This document shows positions 36,901-46,933 of a DNA stretch of 58,594 nucleotides, piece after piece. How positions within the stretch are numbered: the first letter of the stretch is position 1; each line of letters opens with the position of its first letter. The notes beneath the pieces are model-generated. The model saw only the letters and a program-made list of their open reading frames with translations, was not told the origin of the DNA and did no database searches. The stretch covers positions 1 to 58,594 of the forward strand of contig LWCA01000081.1 in NCBI GenBank assembly GCA_001642005.1, written 5' to 3'. The DNA comes from Intoshia linei (taxonomy: Eukaryota; Orthonectida; Rhopaluridae). The position numbers and the translations under genes were made by a program.

Positions 36901-36942
36901 TTTAGAGAAGATAAGAAAAATAAACACAAAAAGGTAAAGTAA
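27953..36942 (+). CDS. DNM: Classical dynamin GTPase lacking the proline-rich domain, 18 exons, about 780 aa
   Basis: Membrane-fission GTPase of endocytosis. Exons: 27953-28113, 28156-28232, 28279-28425, 28462-28665, 28706-28804, 28857-28965, 29018-29212, 29925-30057, 30120-30187, 31991-32129, 32260-32420, 32558-32609, 32650-32757, 32832-32938, 33944-34121, 36167-36286, 36335-36385, 36709-36942. The G domain keeps human numbering: P-loop GSQSAGKSS 38-46, Thr65 switch, DLPG 136-139, TKLD 205-208. Stalk, a diverged PH domain (about residues 540-630, YWFVL and [11 protein letters not shown]) and GED follow. After GED the protein ends in IPPPLQIKY and a Lys-rich tail; the usual 100-residue SH3-binding proline-rich domain is absent, and the next gene begins 106 bp later. 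Introns 7, 9, 14, 15 and 17 are inflated by repeats. Confidence 0.97.
29365..29615. repeat. Family B MITE copy in dynamin intron 7
   Basis: Begins near ACAAAACCTACCAAGCTCAA and ends near GGTACTGTAGGTTCTAAAC, with the common family body. Termini are more decayed than in the copy at 30243. Confidence 0.6.
30243..30455. repeat. Family B MITE copy with clear termini, dynamin intron 9
   Basis: Opens CAGAGCCGAACCTAACC and closes ATAGGCTCGGTTTTG. The flanks TATGTTAC and GTAACATA are also inverted, so the terminal repeats may extend to about 22 bp. This is one of the best copies for defining the family ends. Confidence 0.7.
30660..31185 (+). repeat. Family A repeat, dynamin intron 9
   Basis: Repeats the internal unit (TTCTAGGGCTGTTTTCATTT, then poly-A and GCGTAATTTGGGG) and ends with the family 3' signature ACACACAGACAAACAAAGC followed by ATTATATAAGTAAAGAT. 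An equally clear 3' end is at about 3496 in guanylate cyclase intron 5 (copy about 2580-3500). Confidence 0.65.
33005..33900 (+). repeat. Family A repeat, dynamin intron 14
   Basis: Starts at the family 5' signature (CTTGCCTGTTATGTACTTTG, then CCTAGCTTTTCAGGG) and continues through two or three internal units to an end near the AGACAAACATTTCATTG at about 33892. It accounts for most of the 1,005-nt intron. Confidence 0.6.
34228..34910 (+). repeat. Family A repeat, near full length, dynamin intron 15
   Basis: Spans from the 5' signature (TTGACTGTTATGTACTACG, GCACCTAGCTTTGCCGAGGGC) to the 3' signature (ACACATACACAAACAAATAT, then TTATATAAGTAAGGAT), about 680 bp. It includes a block that is also found in reverse at 53335-53650, 56140-56400 and 57334-57650. 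No ORF. Class unknown: no clean terminal inverted repeat or poly-A tail is visible. Confidence 0.65.
36424..36685. repeat. Family B MITE copy in the last dynamin intron
   Basis: Opens CCAGAGATGAACCTACC and closes GTACGTTATGTTCAGC, with the family centre 'TGACATTTTAAATTTAACAC' and 'TGCTCAATTTGGAATAACG'. It makes up most of the 323-nt intron 17. Confidence 0.65.
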
Positions 36943-37047
36943 AGTAGAGTTGTAAAATTATTAAATCTTTAACTTTCTCTCATAAATATTGAATGAACTC
37001 TCGATAGAAAAAAATTAGTCTTGAAATGTGTATAATTTATTAATAAA

Positions 37048-38931
37048 TTACCAGTTTCTAGTTAAAGCATGTGTATGAACAAGTTTTTGATTTTTATAGA
37101 CTTCATAACCTATCATAGCCATTTTTCGTTTATCAATTTTGAAATTATCGGAACGAATGTATTCAATATCATTGTCAATATTTTTCAAATTTTCATTAAT
37201 CATCATTTTACTAAGACCAATTTCATAGTCACAATCCCTGAGGCCTATACATATGGATCTGGAAGCTCTAGACAAAATGGAAATGGTTGATAAAAAATTG
37301 GTCAGGATGTTTGATACTTTGAATAACAAAAACTGAGATTTATCCAATTCGTCGCTTTGAAACATTAAAATAATGTCTATACAATCAAAAAAGGATTTCA
37401 ATGATTTTTCAATTTGTTCGGCTTCAGAGCAAAAATTGTGGTGAATGTAATCATACAAGTTCATGTCAAGTGACGGTGATTTTGAATTCTCAAAAATTGT
37501 ATTTTTGATATGCTGTATAAAGTTTTTGGCGGTTTTAAAAGTATTGAGGGCGTTTTTGACTTGAGTAGACTTATTTTTAGCTAAATTAAAGAAACCATTA
37601 AACCCTACAAACTGTTCAATTGGAATATAACTAGATTCAATGCTGCAAATGTAATTAACGTCGTCTATGCATTTTTGAATGAAACTATTAGAACCATATG
37701 CAATGGAGCCCATAAATCTCTGACATTCGATCAAGACATCTATAGATTCCTTATGAGCGAAATTTTTTAAAACACACGCTTCCGCATCCACATTAGGTTC
37801 GTCGTACATGTCCTGAACATTTGAAATTAAATATATCATACTTTCTAGTGCATACGATGTTTTTACAAGTTTAAACATGGTTAATTTTGCCAATTCACCC
37901 TCCATTAACCTTTCATTGTGTACAATTTTCTGGGATCCATATTCAGCTAAATAGTTGATGGCGTTTTTTAAAATTCCGGAAACAATCGCTGCACTATAAA
38001 GTCGGCTATTGTGGAAAGTTTTCATAATTATATGATACGCACTTTTAGTGTGCGAAAGTATCGAATCTGCCAACGTATTATCAAATTTTACAGAGTATAA
38101 TTTATGATTTCCATACCCCGGCATGAGTTCAATTTCGAGGTTCTCATTTTTCACTAAAAATGCGCCAAATGCATCATCTACCGATGGAACATTTTGCTGA
38201 GCAAATACAATGAAATATTTTGCATCTTTAGCATTCATCACCAAACATTTTTTGCCGTTTAAAGTAAATTTATTGTCTTTACGTGAGGCAGTGCATTTCA
38301 TATTCTTAACATCTGATGTTCCTAGTTCTTCAGCAAGACAGTACGAAATTTGACATTTCTTTTCAAATACACGTCGGGCCATTTCATCTGACGCATATTT
38401 GGCAATAATACCGGTAGAAATTATATTATTTACTAATAATTCTGCCGCAAAGGTTGGCTTTATCGACAATGTTTCAAAAATTGCTACAGTTTTAGACTTT
38501 GAAAAATCATTTCCACCCATAAATTGAGGTATTCCAATTTCGTATATTCCAAATTTTTCAAATTCGCTATTAAAAAAAAAATCCGATTTCAGGTCTACTG
38601 CCACACTTTCCAATTCTGTCAAGTATTTTATTAAATTTTCATAATCATGCTTATTTGATATTTCAGGGTAAATTAACATATTTTTATCAAATTTACCCGC
38701 AACTAAATCGCTTAGAAATGGTTTGTGCTTTGACATAATCTTTTTACCCAAATTTTGAATTGATTCATGGTCTAGTTTTAATGATTCTTTCGTTATTTCT
38801 TTTACTGGGTCCAATTTTTGTAAATGCTGGCTTGTATTACGGTTTTTTATATTTATTCGGTTCCATAAGGAAAATTTGTATCTTCTAGATCTACTTAGCA
38901 AAGATTTAAATAACATTTTTGTCAATATCAA
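37048..38931 (-). CDS. Acyl-CoA dehydrogenase, VLCAD/ACAD9-like, single exon, 627 aa
   Basis: Mitochondrial flavoprotein fold of the very-long-chain branch. The Arg/Lys-rich start (MILTKMLFKSLLSRSRRYKF) suits a mitochondrial presequence. The order matches VLCAD/ACAD9: N-terminal helices, YCLAEELGTSDV at about 197-208 (family LTEPxxGSDA), a beta domain with FTLNGKKCLVMNA at 222-234 (family NGxKxWISNG), a C-terminal helical domain, and the long extra C-terminal domain. Glu432 in CSIESSY aligns with the catalytic base of RIFEGTND, but Gly-Thr-Asn that follows it is lost, as are the RxxFG flavin contact and the WIS motif. Intact frame with normal length argues for a selected protein, perhaps with a structural role such as complex I assembly (known for ACAD9) rather than full beta-oxidation activity. 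It has no introns, unlike most neighbours. Confidence 0.9.
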   Translation of the reverse strand: MILTKMLFKSLLSRSRRYKFSLWNRINIKNRNTSQHLQKLDPVKEITKESLKLDHESIQNLGKKIMSKHKPFLSDLVAGKFDKNMLIYPEISNKHDYENLIKYLTELESVAVDLKSDFFFNSEFEKFGIYEIGIPQFMGGNDFSKSKTVAIFETLSIKPTFAAELLVNNIISTGIIAKYASDEMARRVFEKKCQISYCLAEELGTSDVKNMKCTASRKDNKFTLNGKKCLVMNAKDAKYFIVFAQQNVPSVDDAFGAFLVKNENLEIELMPGYGNHKLYSVKFDNTLADSILSHTKSAYHIIMKTFHNSRLYSAAIVSGILKNAINYLAEYGSQKIVHNERLMEGELAKLTMFKLVKTSYALESMIYLISNVQDMYDEPNVDAEACVLKNFAHKESIDVLIECQRFMGSIAYGSNSFIQKCIDDVNYICSIESSYIPIEQFVGFNGFFNLAKNKSTQVKNALNTFKTAKNFIQHIKNTIFENSKSPSLDMNLYDYIHHNFCSEAEQIEKSLKSFFDCIDIILMFQSDELDKSQFLLFKVSNILTNFLSTISILSRASRSICIGLRDCDYEIGLSKMMINENLKNIDNDIEYIRSDNFKIDKRKMAMIGYEVYKNQKLVHTHALTRNW

Positions 38932-38986
38932 TTTTTATTTATTTACAATTTTAAATTTATTCCATAATCGAAATTTTTTCGTCTAT

Positions 38987-40060
38987 GGAGTGTTTCTCAA
39001 CCGTTTTTACTGCGCGGAACTCTTATGAAATGTCAAAAAATCGCGGCACCTAAAAGCATGATTTTTTTTCGCATTTCGGATGCATATAAAACAATTTGAT
39101 TTTTAATTAAAAAATTACGCTTCTAATATTGAAAACATCAATTTTTAATAAAGTAATTTATTTTTCTTTCTCAATGAGAAATTTAGGCCTGATATTTTTT
39201 ACAGAGGTTTTTAATTCTTGGTCGTGTTTTTGAGAGACATACACGAAGTTCTTTTACCGACAGCAACCTTGCCCGTTTCTTATGATTAATTGCTGTCAAT
39301 GCAGAAAATCCCAATTCACAAAAGTAGGATGTTGAAAATTGCATTAGAATTTTTAAGGCTTTCTCTGCAATTATGGGATATTCCTTTTCATCTAATAATC
39401 AAAATTCATCAAGATTTAAGTTACCATGTTTCAATTTTAAAGTTCTGCCACTTGAAATACTAATAAGTTCTAATTTTAATTTTCTTATAACTTTTTAATT
39501 AAAAAAAATCTATTTTATTTATACTTGGAAAGCTTCTTCGCCACTACAATTCCAATACTCATACTTTCCCGGAAAACCCCTAATCATACCCTCCTCGAGG
39601 TTTGATTATCACTGGTGGATGCTACTCTTATAAGTAACATCCTAAATTTTTTCAAGCCTTTTTTTTGAAAAGTTAATAACGCTCTTGGCCAAAATCCCCC
39701 ATCTCCCCACAAGAAGTAAGGAACACACGGAATTTAGCCGGTAAAACCAGTTACCTCCCTCACACTACGAAGAAGCTTTCAGGCCCGTGAGAAATAACTT
39801 TTTAGTTAAATATTATTATAAAGAAGTAAGTTCCTTATTTAAATTATTTCAAAAGAGTTGGGCCAGTAAAAACCCACCTTCTTTACAATATTTCTCGTAA
39901 AGATAATCTGAATTATTATTATTTTTTAATATTATTTTTCAGGTTCCCATACTCACAACGTATAATACTTTTATTAAAACTTATTTGATTTAAATTTGAG
40001 AAATGATGTTGTTTCATTGCATACAACAGTAATTTAGAAAACTTTAATTATTCTAAATGT
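38987..40060 (-). pseudogene. Degenerate hAT element with transposase C-terminus
   Basis: The left end GGAGTGTTTCTCAACCG resembles a hAT terminus. On the minus strand 39392-39183 is an unbroken frame containing STSYFCELGFSALTAINHKK and then RLLSVKELRVCLSKTRPRI, the hAT C-terminal dimerisation region (family CExGFSAxxxIKTKxRNRL). Upstream codons contain stops. The sequence from about 39490 to 40055 matches the element at 48069-48935. The right terminus is lost. This copy identifies the family that moved the shorter one. Confidence 0.8.
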
Positions 40061-40304
40061 GACTAATTCATTAAAAAAACTAATAAATATATATCAAATC
40101 CAGTAAAATTGTCTATAAGAAATAAAGTACTTGTTTGGTGGATTGTTCATCTAGGAAAGATATAATTAGACGAATATATATTCCACTAACAAAGAACCTT
40201 TGCAATATAGCACAGGAACTGTATTTGAGACAGTTTGAAATATTTTAAAATAATGAAAAAAAAAATAAAGTTAATGTTTACACAGGTTGATAATTTGTTT
40301 GAAA

Positions 40305-41250
40305 ATGCGTATAGAACGATGTTATTTTTGTTCTTGTAACATTTATCCGGGACATGGAATGGAATATGTACGAAACGATGCAACGGTAAATATTATTACT
40401 TTGATATTGGGTTAGAAACGTTTCTCCTCATATGAAACTAATATTTGACTTGTTGGTAAACTAGCAATTTAGCCGTTAAAAAATTATTAAATTACACACA
40501 CAAAAAAATTCTTAGAATTTGTCCGAATTTGAATAAATATGTAGTTTTTATTGCAAAATTTTATTTTTAAAACTAATTTTGACTTTTAATCCATAAATAA
40601 TTTGTATGTCTGAAATAAGTCTATATAATTATTTGACTGATTTGTATTGAAAAGGAAAAATTTAGCAATCTCTAGTCTAATCTATGCAACATTATTTAGT
40701 TTCTGACAAACCTTTTATTATCAACATAAATTTAAATTAAATTAAAACAGATTTTTCGATTTTGTCGTCCTAAATGCTTCAAAATGTTTAAACGAAAGAA
40801 AAACCCTCGAAAAATGCGATGGACTAAAGCTTATCGTAAGTTTAACAACAAGGATTTGGTTAACGATCCTTCTCAAATGTTTGAACAAAAACGATCAGAA
40901 ATTGAAAAGTATGATCGAACCAAATGGGAAAAAATGCTATGCTCAATAAAACAAGTAAATACAATAAAACACAACCGTGAAAGTCATTTTATTCGGAAAA
41001 GATTAGCCGTTGGATTTGAAAAACGCAAAGAAGCGGATAAACAAGAAATTAAAACTAACCTTGCAATGATAAATATCCCCCTCGGTAATTTAAAATTTGA
41101 TGAAAATTAACCATTTTAGCTATTCGCTCTCAAGTAGAAAACTTGAATGCAGAGACTATAGCAGAATGTGAAAAGGTATGTACCGAAGCCAAGAAAGTAA
41201 CTTTCGATTTGGAAAAAGAGCAAGAAAAAATGGAAGCTTTACTGTTGTAA
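40305..41250 (+). CDS. RSL24D1: RSL24D1/RLP24, ribosome biogenesis protein of the eL24 family, three exons, about 181 aa
   Basis: Nucleolar assembly factor that holds the eL24 site on pre-60S particles until Rea/Drg1-type remodelling replaces it. Exons: 40305-40385, 40751-41084, 41120-41250; phases agree. It starts [19 protein letters not shown], then [20 protein letters not shown] and [10 protein letters not shown]. The treble-clef zinc site is intact (CxxC and CxxxC, counting CYFC and CRPKC). RLP24 rather than eL24 is indicated by the [13 protein letters not shown] block and the long Lys/Glu-rich helical tail, a little longer than in human. If intron 2 is ignored a false stop appears at 41108. 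It ends 10 bp from the opposite-strand DIX gene. Confidence 0.95.
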
Positions 41251-41260
41251 ATAAATATAA

Positions 41261-42538
41261 TCACATCCTAAATAAATATAAACTATTGGTATTTTTGTTT
41301 TTCACCCAGCAGTATACGCTATTATTGACGACGGGAACATTATCACTGTCGTCTGAAATTTCGTATTTGTATTGACCGACATCTTCGTCGTAGGCTAAAA
41401 AAATGTATTTTGTTTTGGAGTTGTGTTTGATTCTAGACTTTAAATCTCGTAGTGTTAACATGTGGCGTTTATCCACATCGATAATGTGTTTAATGGAACT
41501 GGGAGAAATATTTACAGGTATTGGTTGTGTTGTAGGTGTAGTTGTAAGAATTTCTTGAGAATTATATGAAACATTAGGAACATAGGGAAAGTTTGTACAA
41601 ATTAAGTCTTCGTTGGACGATTTAAGACTAATGTTGTGAGTTTTAGGTGATAGTTTGATGGGGGATTTTAAAAATTGGTTATATTCATGATATTGGTATT
41701 CATTTACAATTTTAGAAAATTTTTCCAACTCTTCTTGTTGATCTCTAACAATACTTGCCAATTTTTCGCGCTTATTGTCAATCTTTCTTATTTCTTTCGT
41801 TAATTTGATGAATTCCAATGCATTTTTTTCACTTTCCTGTCTTCTCTTTTCAATGTGACATTGAATTGTGGCTTTAGTTTTATCAATTTCTCTATCTTTG
41901 ATTTGAATTATTTTGTTCAATTGAGACACAGCACGTTGAGAATTTTGTAGCAATTTTTCGGTACAATTGCATGTTTGTCTAATATTTTTATTTTCAAATT
42001 TATACTCCTCTACTTCTTTACGCAATTTGCAACAAGTGTTTCTTTCATTTTCCAATAAACTTGTTAGACAGGCATTTACGCTTTTGAGGTTTGTACATTC
42101 ATCATTGGATTTAATCAACCCTTTTCGCATAGATAATATTTGGTTTTTGTGATTCTTTAAATTAAAATTATCCTTTAAAATATTCAACTCAGAGGACAAA
42201 TTTTGAATGAACTTTACATCAGTTAGAATTTCTTCTCCAATTGTGGTTAGTGAAGTGGTATTTCTGGTTCTAATTTGTTTGTTTTTCAAAAATTTTTGGT
42301 ATACATTATTCATGTTCGTTTCGTTACTGCTGTTAAAAAAACCAGTCGTGTCGTTCGACACACCCGAGTCCCGATAATGGCGCTTGAACGCGTCGCATAC
42401 TGAAGATTCCGGTGTGATTTCGTGTTTCTTTTCTGTATAATTTATATTTTTGATTTTGGTATCTTCTGTTTCGTGTATATCTGATGGTGAATTCATTTTA
42501 AATAGTGGATTAAATATAAAATTGTCTCGTTGAATCAA
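41261..42538 (-). CDS. Coiled-coil protein with C-terminal DIX domain (DIXDC1/Ccd1-like), single exon, 425 aa
   Basis: Residues about 105-285 are a long coiled coil rich in Lys, Glu and Asn. Residues about 340-415 resemble a DIX domain, the head-to-tail polymerising module of Dishevelled, Axin and Ccd1 in Wnt signalling: MLTLRDLKSRI (family VTLADFKNxL), KYIFLAYDEDVGQYKYEISD (family YKFFFKSMDQDFGVVKEEISD) and PVVNNSVYCWV (family PCFNGRVVSWLV). Coiled coil plus DIX without PDZ, DEP or RGS domains fits Ccd1/DIXDC1. The calponin-homology domain of the long vertebrate form is absent. Residues 1-100 are disordered and Ser/Asn/Thr-rich. An alternative start at Met15 is possible. The DIX call is by eye and should be tested with a profile. 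Confidence 0.75.
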   Translation of the reverse strand: MIQRDNFIFNPLFKMNSPSDIHETEDTKIKNINYTEKKHEITPESSVCDAFKRHYRDSGVSNDTTGFFNSSNETNMNNVYQKFLKNKQIRTRNTTSLTTIGEEILTDVKFIQNLSSELNILKDNFNLKNHKNQILSMRKGLIKSNDECTNLKSVNACLTSLLENERNTCCKLRKEVEEYKFENKNIRQTCNCTEKLLQNSQRAVSQLNKIIQIKDREIDKTKATIQCHIEKRRQESEKNALEFIKLTKEIRKIDNKREKLASIVRDQQEELEKFSKIVNEYQYHEYNQFLKSPIKLSPKTHNISLKSSNEDLICTNFPYVPNVSYNSQEILTTTPTTQPIPVNISPSSIKHIIDVDKRHMLTLRDLKSRIKHNSKTKYIFLAYDEDVGQYKYEISDDSDNVPVVNNSVYCWVKNKNTNSLYLFRM

Positions 42539-43084
42539 AACATTTCCATGAAAATTGCGCTCTTTTTAATTTGTTCCATAGAAATTGTGATGAAGTATCA
42601 TTGGAGATTATAAAATTGATTCAAAATTAGAAATAGTTATTTTTAAAGTGTTATTTTGATTTTTACTATTATCAAGTTTAGTCGAATGATACATTTACGT
42701 AACTCAAAAATTACTATTGCATGACATTTATGGATACCTAAAAGAGTTTGTAAGAATTGATTATTTCTGTTTGTAACAGAAAGTTGGTCGACAAATTTAT
42801 TTCGTGCTGGGATGTATCTGAAATAGCCTAGTCCAGACTAAGTCTAAACTAAGTCCAGACTTGATTTAGAATGTAAGGTATAAAATAACGTGTCAAACTA
42901 TTATAATAATAAATAACTATAATACTTGAATTAAGTCTGAATTAAATTTAAGTATATTTATTGGTGTGTTTAGTAAACACTGTTTACACGCTAAAGAGTT
43001 ACAGTTAAATGCTTGACCCTTACGAGATAATTGCATGTATAGATGCCATAAACTACACTCATAAATTTATATTGGTTTGTATTA

Positions 43085-43835
43085 GTGTTGGCAATTTATC
43101 GAAATATTTTTATCGATAAAAAATAATAAACTAATTTAATTGAAAAATTAATTACAACTGTTGTATTATTTATTTTTGTTTATAAAGTAGAATTTCAAAA
43201 ACATCAAAGCATTAACAACATCGAGTGATATTCTGGATCTTTTCTTAGTTATATAATGACCAGTTATTTAGAACGCCCTTTCAGCTTCACAACTGGTAGG
43301 TTTAATAGACATAATTGAATGGTAAAATTTATCGTCCATAGTGATAGAAGATCTCATTCCCTTGTCACATTTATTTTGCAACATTATTTTAAGTTCTTCC
43401 TTTTTTTATTGTAAAACGATAGAATTATTCTTTTTACAGAGTTATGGCAAGTAGGAGGAGTATTGTCATATTGACTGTTCCGTTTTTTAAAACTCATTTC
43501 AATAAAATCGATTTTTGCTATTCTATTAAATGAGAAATTATCCATGGCTGCCATTTTGGATATCTCTTCTTCCATCGATTTTTTAATAATAAGAAAATCT
43601 ATCCTTTGCAATTTTGCTTGGTTTGTATCTTTGTTCAAATTAATATTGTGAACATTTTTAACGTGATATCATAATCCACTGCTAGTTCCTGAACATTTTG
43701 TGTATTTAGCTTCATTACTATTTACTAATGTAAAATAATTCCATACTTAAGATATTTTATTTGTCATTTTAGCGATAATAAAATAAAATAATAGATATTA
43801 ATAATATTCAAAAATTTATCGATTGCCAATGACTG
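43085..43835 (-). pseudogene. hAT (Ac-like) transposase relic between inverted ends
   Basis: Left end TGTTGGCAATTTATCGAAAT (about 43086) and the right end ATCGATTGCCAATG (about 43815-43830) are inverted relatives. On the minus strand between 43380 and 43180 lie pieces SIKPTSCEAERAF and ITKKRSRISLDVVNALMFLK, the hAT dimerisation motif (family SSxxxERxFSxxGxIxxxRRxxLxxxNVxxLxFLK). Stops interrupt it. An 84-codon open frame at 43638-43384 belongs to the same relic. No intact transposase. Confidence 0.75.
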
Positions 43836-45282
43836 ACATAATTGTCATAATAATCATAATAATTTAAAAAAATGTTTATTCTCATAACGAATATATATAA
43901 AACGATACTATAAATTAACAATTTTCAATTATACTATGTGAAACCAAATCACCTAAAACTTATGCGCAGCTATTGAACAGTCAAACCTCATCATCAAGTG
44001 TTAAAAAATCCGTTTTCGTTGTTGAAGAATTTATTATCCGACGAAAGAAATTTTTTAAAAACAAATATTCATAAATATATTCTATTGTACTATAACAGCG
44101 GTTCCCAAAATACTTGACAGTTAGTACCCTTAAGCTAAAAAAAAATTGTTAAAACTCTAATTGACCCAAAATGCAGGGGCCGTCCAAGAGGCTAGTTAAT
44201 GGAGTGCGAGCGAAGCGAGCAATATAGTAGGGGTGAAAAATTTTTACGGCGTCTAGTTTGATTTTAAAGCGTCTCTTTTAATTTCATTTAAAGGTTGTTA
44301 TACAATAGTTTCCAAATTTGTATTATTTCGCAAAAATAAAAAAAATGATCAGCACAAAAAAAAAAAGAAATTAATATGTTAATTGAATAATCATAAATCA
44401 ATTAGGTCTAGTCTTCTTGGATGAAGTATTGCAAATCCATTAACTAAACTTTCAATATGAGGGCTCATATTAAATAACTCATGAGGGCCAGTCCACATAG
44501 ACGATTACCAGTCATTGTTAATCTTAACAAAATTGTAAAAAAAAATGCAATGTTTGCATAATCCACCTCCATTATTTATTTAAGAGTAGCACAGCCATGA
44601 ATATTTATCGAGCCAGTCTATTTTAAAGTACTTATTATTCAATTTCTTTAAACCATAAAAGGCCTCAAGTGACATGATCAATTGTTCATGTAGAGCAGTG
44701 CTTTCCAACCTGTGTGTCGCCGAACTTTTTATAATTTATTGAATTTATTTTTTAAAATTTGTGTAACCAAATAAAATTTTTGGTTCTAAATAGCATACAC
44801 AACATTTCTAGAGTGATGCAGTATCGTTTCATTTTATTTTAATCGATATATTCAAATTCAGTTTCATTTTCCGAAAGTCTGCGACATATTTTTAAATAAT
44901 TAACATTGTCGTAAGTCGCAGCATCAGAAACTTACATCTTGATGATCAAAAACACTTTCAAAAATTATACTTTTTTAAAAATAAAAAAAGTTATATAATT
45001 TTATACAACATAAATTGTTGGATAAGTTTTAAAATTATAAACATTATCATTAATCGTAATCTCACAAAAGTGCATTTTCACGATCAAAAACCCAGATTAC
45101 CTTTTTTTAAAAAATAAAAACAGCTTTAAAATTTCCGCTTCATTTCTTTGAATAGTTCTTAGAAATTCGTGTTATTTATGATACTTTTCATGAAAAAACG
45201 ACTTTGAATTTGTACAGGTAAGAAAGTGAATAAAAAACCATTAAAATATATAATTTATTGCGTAATAACAAAAAGCTCATTT
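43836..45282. repeat. Intergenic stretch with hAT-like and family A traces
   Basis: No gene supported. A hAT-type terminus (CAGTGCTTTCCAACCTGTG) is at about 44697, but its partner was not found. A reverse-strand family A trace is at about 45000-45135. The rest is AT-rich with no feature recognised. Confidence 0.45.
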
Positions 45283-46365
45283 TCATGTTTTATTTGGGTT
45301 ATCGATATAGGAATAAACTAAAACCATTGGATTTGTGTGAGTTTGTTGAAATAGAACAAAACAGTGAAAACTATGATCAATCACAATATGGTTAAAATCC
45401 CTAATTTGTTTATTATCATCCATAATTTGATGTATACTTTGATCCATATTTAAACCATATTCGTTAACTTTAAGATTGACCAAATGCATAGTATTATACA
45501 CGTACAAATCCGTTTTCGATTCAAGTTGATTATTAGCCATTGTTCCGCAAAAATTGATACCGGCATCAATAAGAGACTCTTCTATATTAAAATGTGATTT
45601 TAAAAAAAACTTTGGTAGCTCTAAGGTTACATGTTCAAATTTCATGTTGTTGAGAGAATAAAATAGTTCTTTCATAACAAGTTTTTTCCCATTTCTAGGT
45701 TGATAAACCAACAAACTCAACCCATCCACGATAGTTGGGATTTGAACAAGTGATTTTTCAAAATCGACGCATAGATATGACGAAGTAATCATAAATTCAG
45801 TTTGTTCAAGTTGTTCCAAACTGGTATGAAACAAACCGATTCTATTGTTTTTAGAGTTAAACACATTTTGAAACCTGACAGTGTAGTGTAGAATGTTGAA
45901 AAACATTAACGGAACGACGTCGAATAGCATATATGTATATTTTTTGGGATCTAGTTTATTATTCGAACATTCCGTTACAAAATCATTCACTTTTTTCATT
46001 GTTTCATCTTTTTTTAAAAAATTAACAATTTCATACAATTCAGAGCCTAGTCCAAAAATTTCTTGCATTTTGCTTAAATATCCTTTTTTTAGTTTTGTAT
46101 TATTACTGTAATATATTTTGTTTCCATAATTGAAATCAAATTTCAGCTCGTCGGCAATTTCTGCAGAAATTTTTTTCAAGGTTGACAAGCTTATATATTC
46201 GGTTTTATCATTTTTGAATTTATCAAATTTTTGCAACCAATCTTGATTTCCATCTGCATAATGCAACATGAATACAATTACATCCATCATAACTGGCGAA
46301 AACATGATATTGATGTCTGGGTTTTTCCGGATATTTCGATTTATGAGTTCATCGTATAGTTCCAT
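45283..46365 (-). CDS. Serpin-fold protein 1, single exon, 360 aa, intracellular type
   Basis: Serpin superfamily member. Landmarks in order are NIMFSPVMMDVIVFML (helix B region, family NxxxSPxSxxxALxML), NKIYYSNNTKLKKGY (family NxlyxxxxxxlxxxF), VNDFVTECSNNKLD (family INxWVxxxTxxKI), FFNILHYTVRF (family xxNAIYFKGxW), LELPKFFLKSHFNIEESLIDAGI (shown here as two joined family blocks) and LVNLKVNEYGLN before the reactive loop. The hinge, normally a Glu-Gly-Thr-Glu-Ala-Ala-Ala-Ala run, is EYGLNMDQSIHQ, so protease trapping is unlikely. There is no signal peptide, consistent with a cytosolic clade-B-like form. The C-terminal HSFHCFVLFQQ replaces the family's RPFxFxIR. It is divergent with serpin 2, 568 bp apart, indicating a duplicated pair. 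Confidence 0.87.
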   Translation of the reverse strand: MELYDELINRNIRKNPDINIMFSPVMMDVIVFMLHYADGNQDWLQKFDKFKNDKTEYISLSTLKKISAEIADELKFDFNYGNKIYYSNNTKLKKGYLSKMQEIFGLGSELYEIVNFLKKDETMKKVNDFVTECSNNKLDPKKYTYMLFDVVPLMFFNILHYTVRFQNVFNSKNNRIGLFHTSLEQLEQTEFMITSSYLCVDFEKSLVQIPTIVDGLSLLVYQPRNGKKLVMKELFYSLNNMKFEHVTLELPKFFLKSHFNIEESLIDAGINFCGTMANNQLESKTDLYVYNTMHLVNLKVNEYGLNMDQSIHQIMDDNKQIRDFNHIVIDHSFHCFVLFQQTHTNPMVLVYSYIDNPNKT

Positions 46366-46933
46366 ATTTCAAAATTAAGTGAAAATATTCAGTTTTTTTT
46401 ATAAAGCAATTGATTCACTAATTCAAAATAAAATGAATATCACATTGAAAAAATAATAATTTAAATACACATGTAAATATACCTCAATTCTGTAATTAGC
46501 TCATGTAATCAATAGGCTATTGATTGCTTTCTACGCGTTTTAATTTGAATTAAAGTTTACGAAGACCTTTAAAATCACACCGTACGTAATTTCCAATTTC
46601 CATTCTTTTACACCCACACATATATATGTATCACAAATAAAATGCGTTTTTTAATTCACAATGCAGTAAATATAAAAGTACGATATATTAATAAAATACT
46701 AATTTAAATAAATTGTAATACTAACGTGCTAAAATACGCAAAATTAAAGTGGCTCTATATTGCATCACATAATATAATGTTATTATTTATAACTGTTTAA
46801 TTAACTATAAATGAATAAATTTTAAAATAGCTAAATTTATATTTAAGCATATTTAAAAAATATAAAGGTACATTTTTGGTATTTTCACCAAATTATTTTA
46901 TTTTATATATATATTTGAATTTAGAATTACAAA
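46366..46933. promoter_or_regulatory. Shared upstream region of the two serpin genes
   Basis: The 568-bp gap between the divergent start codons contains no recognised repeat family and no ORF. It must hold the promoters of both genes. Very AT-rich; no specific element can be named. Confidence 0.35.

Noticed and set aside
44195-44225. GCGAGCGAAGCGAGC motif as an element end
   Set aside because: Only one occurrence was noticed and no partner end or repeat copy was found in the window.
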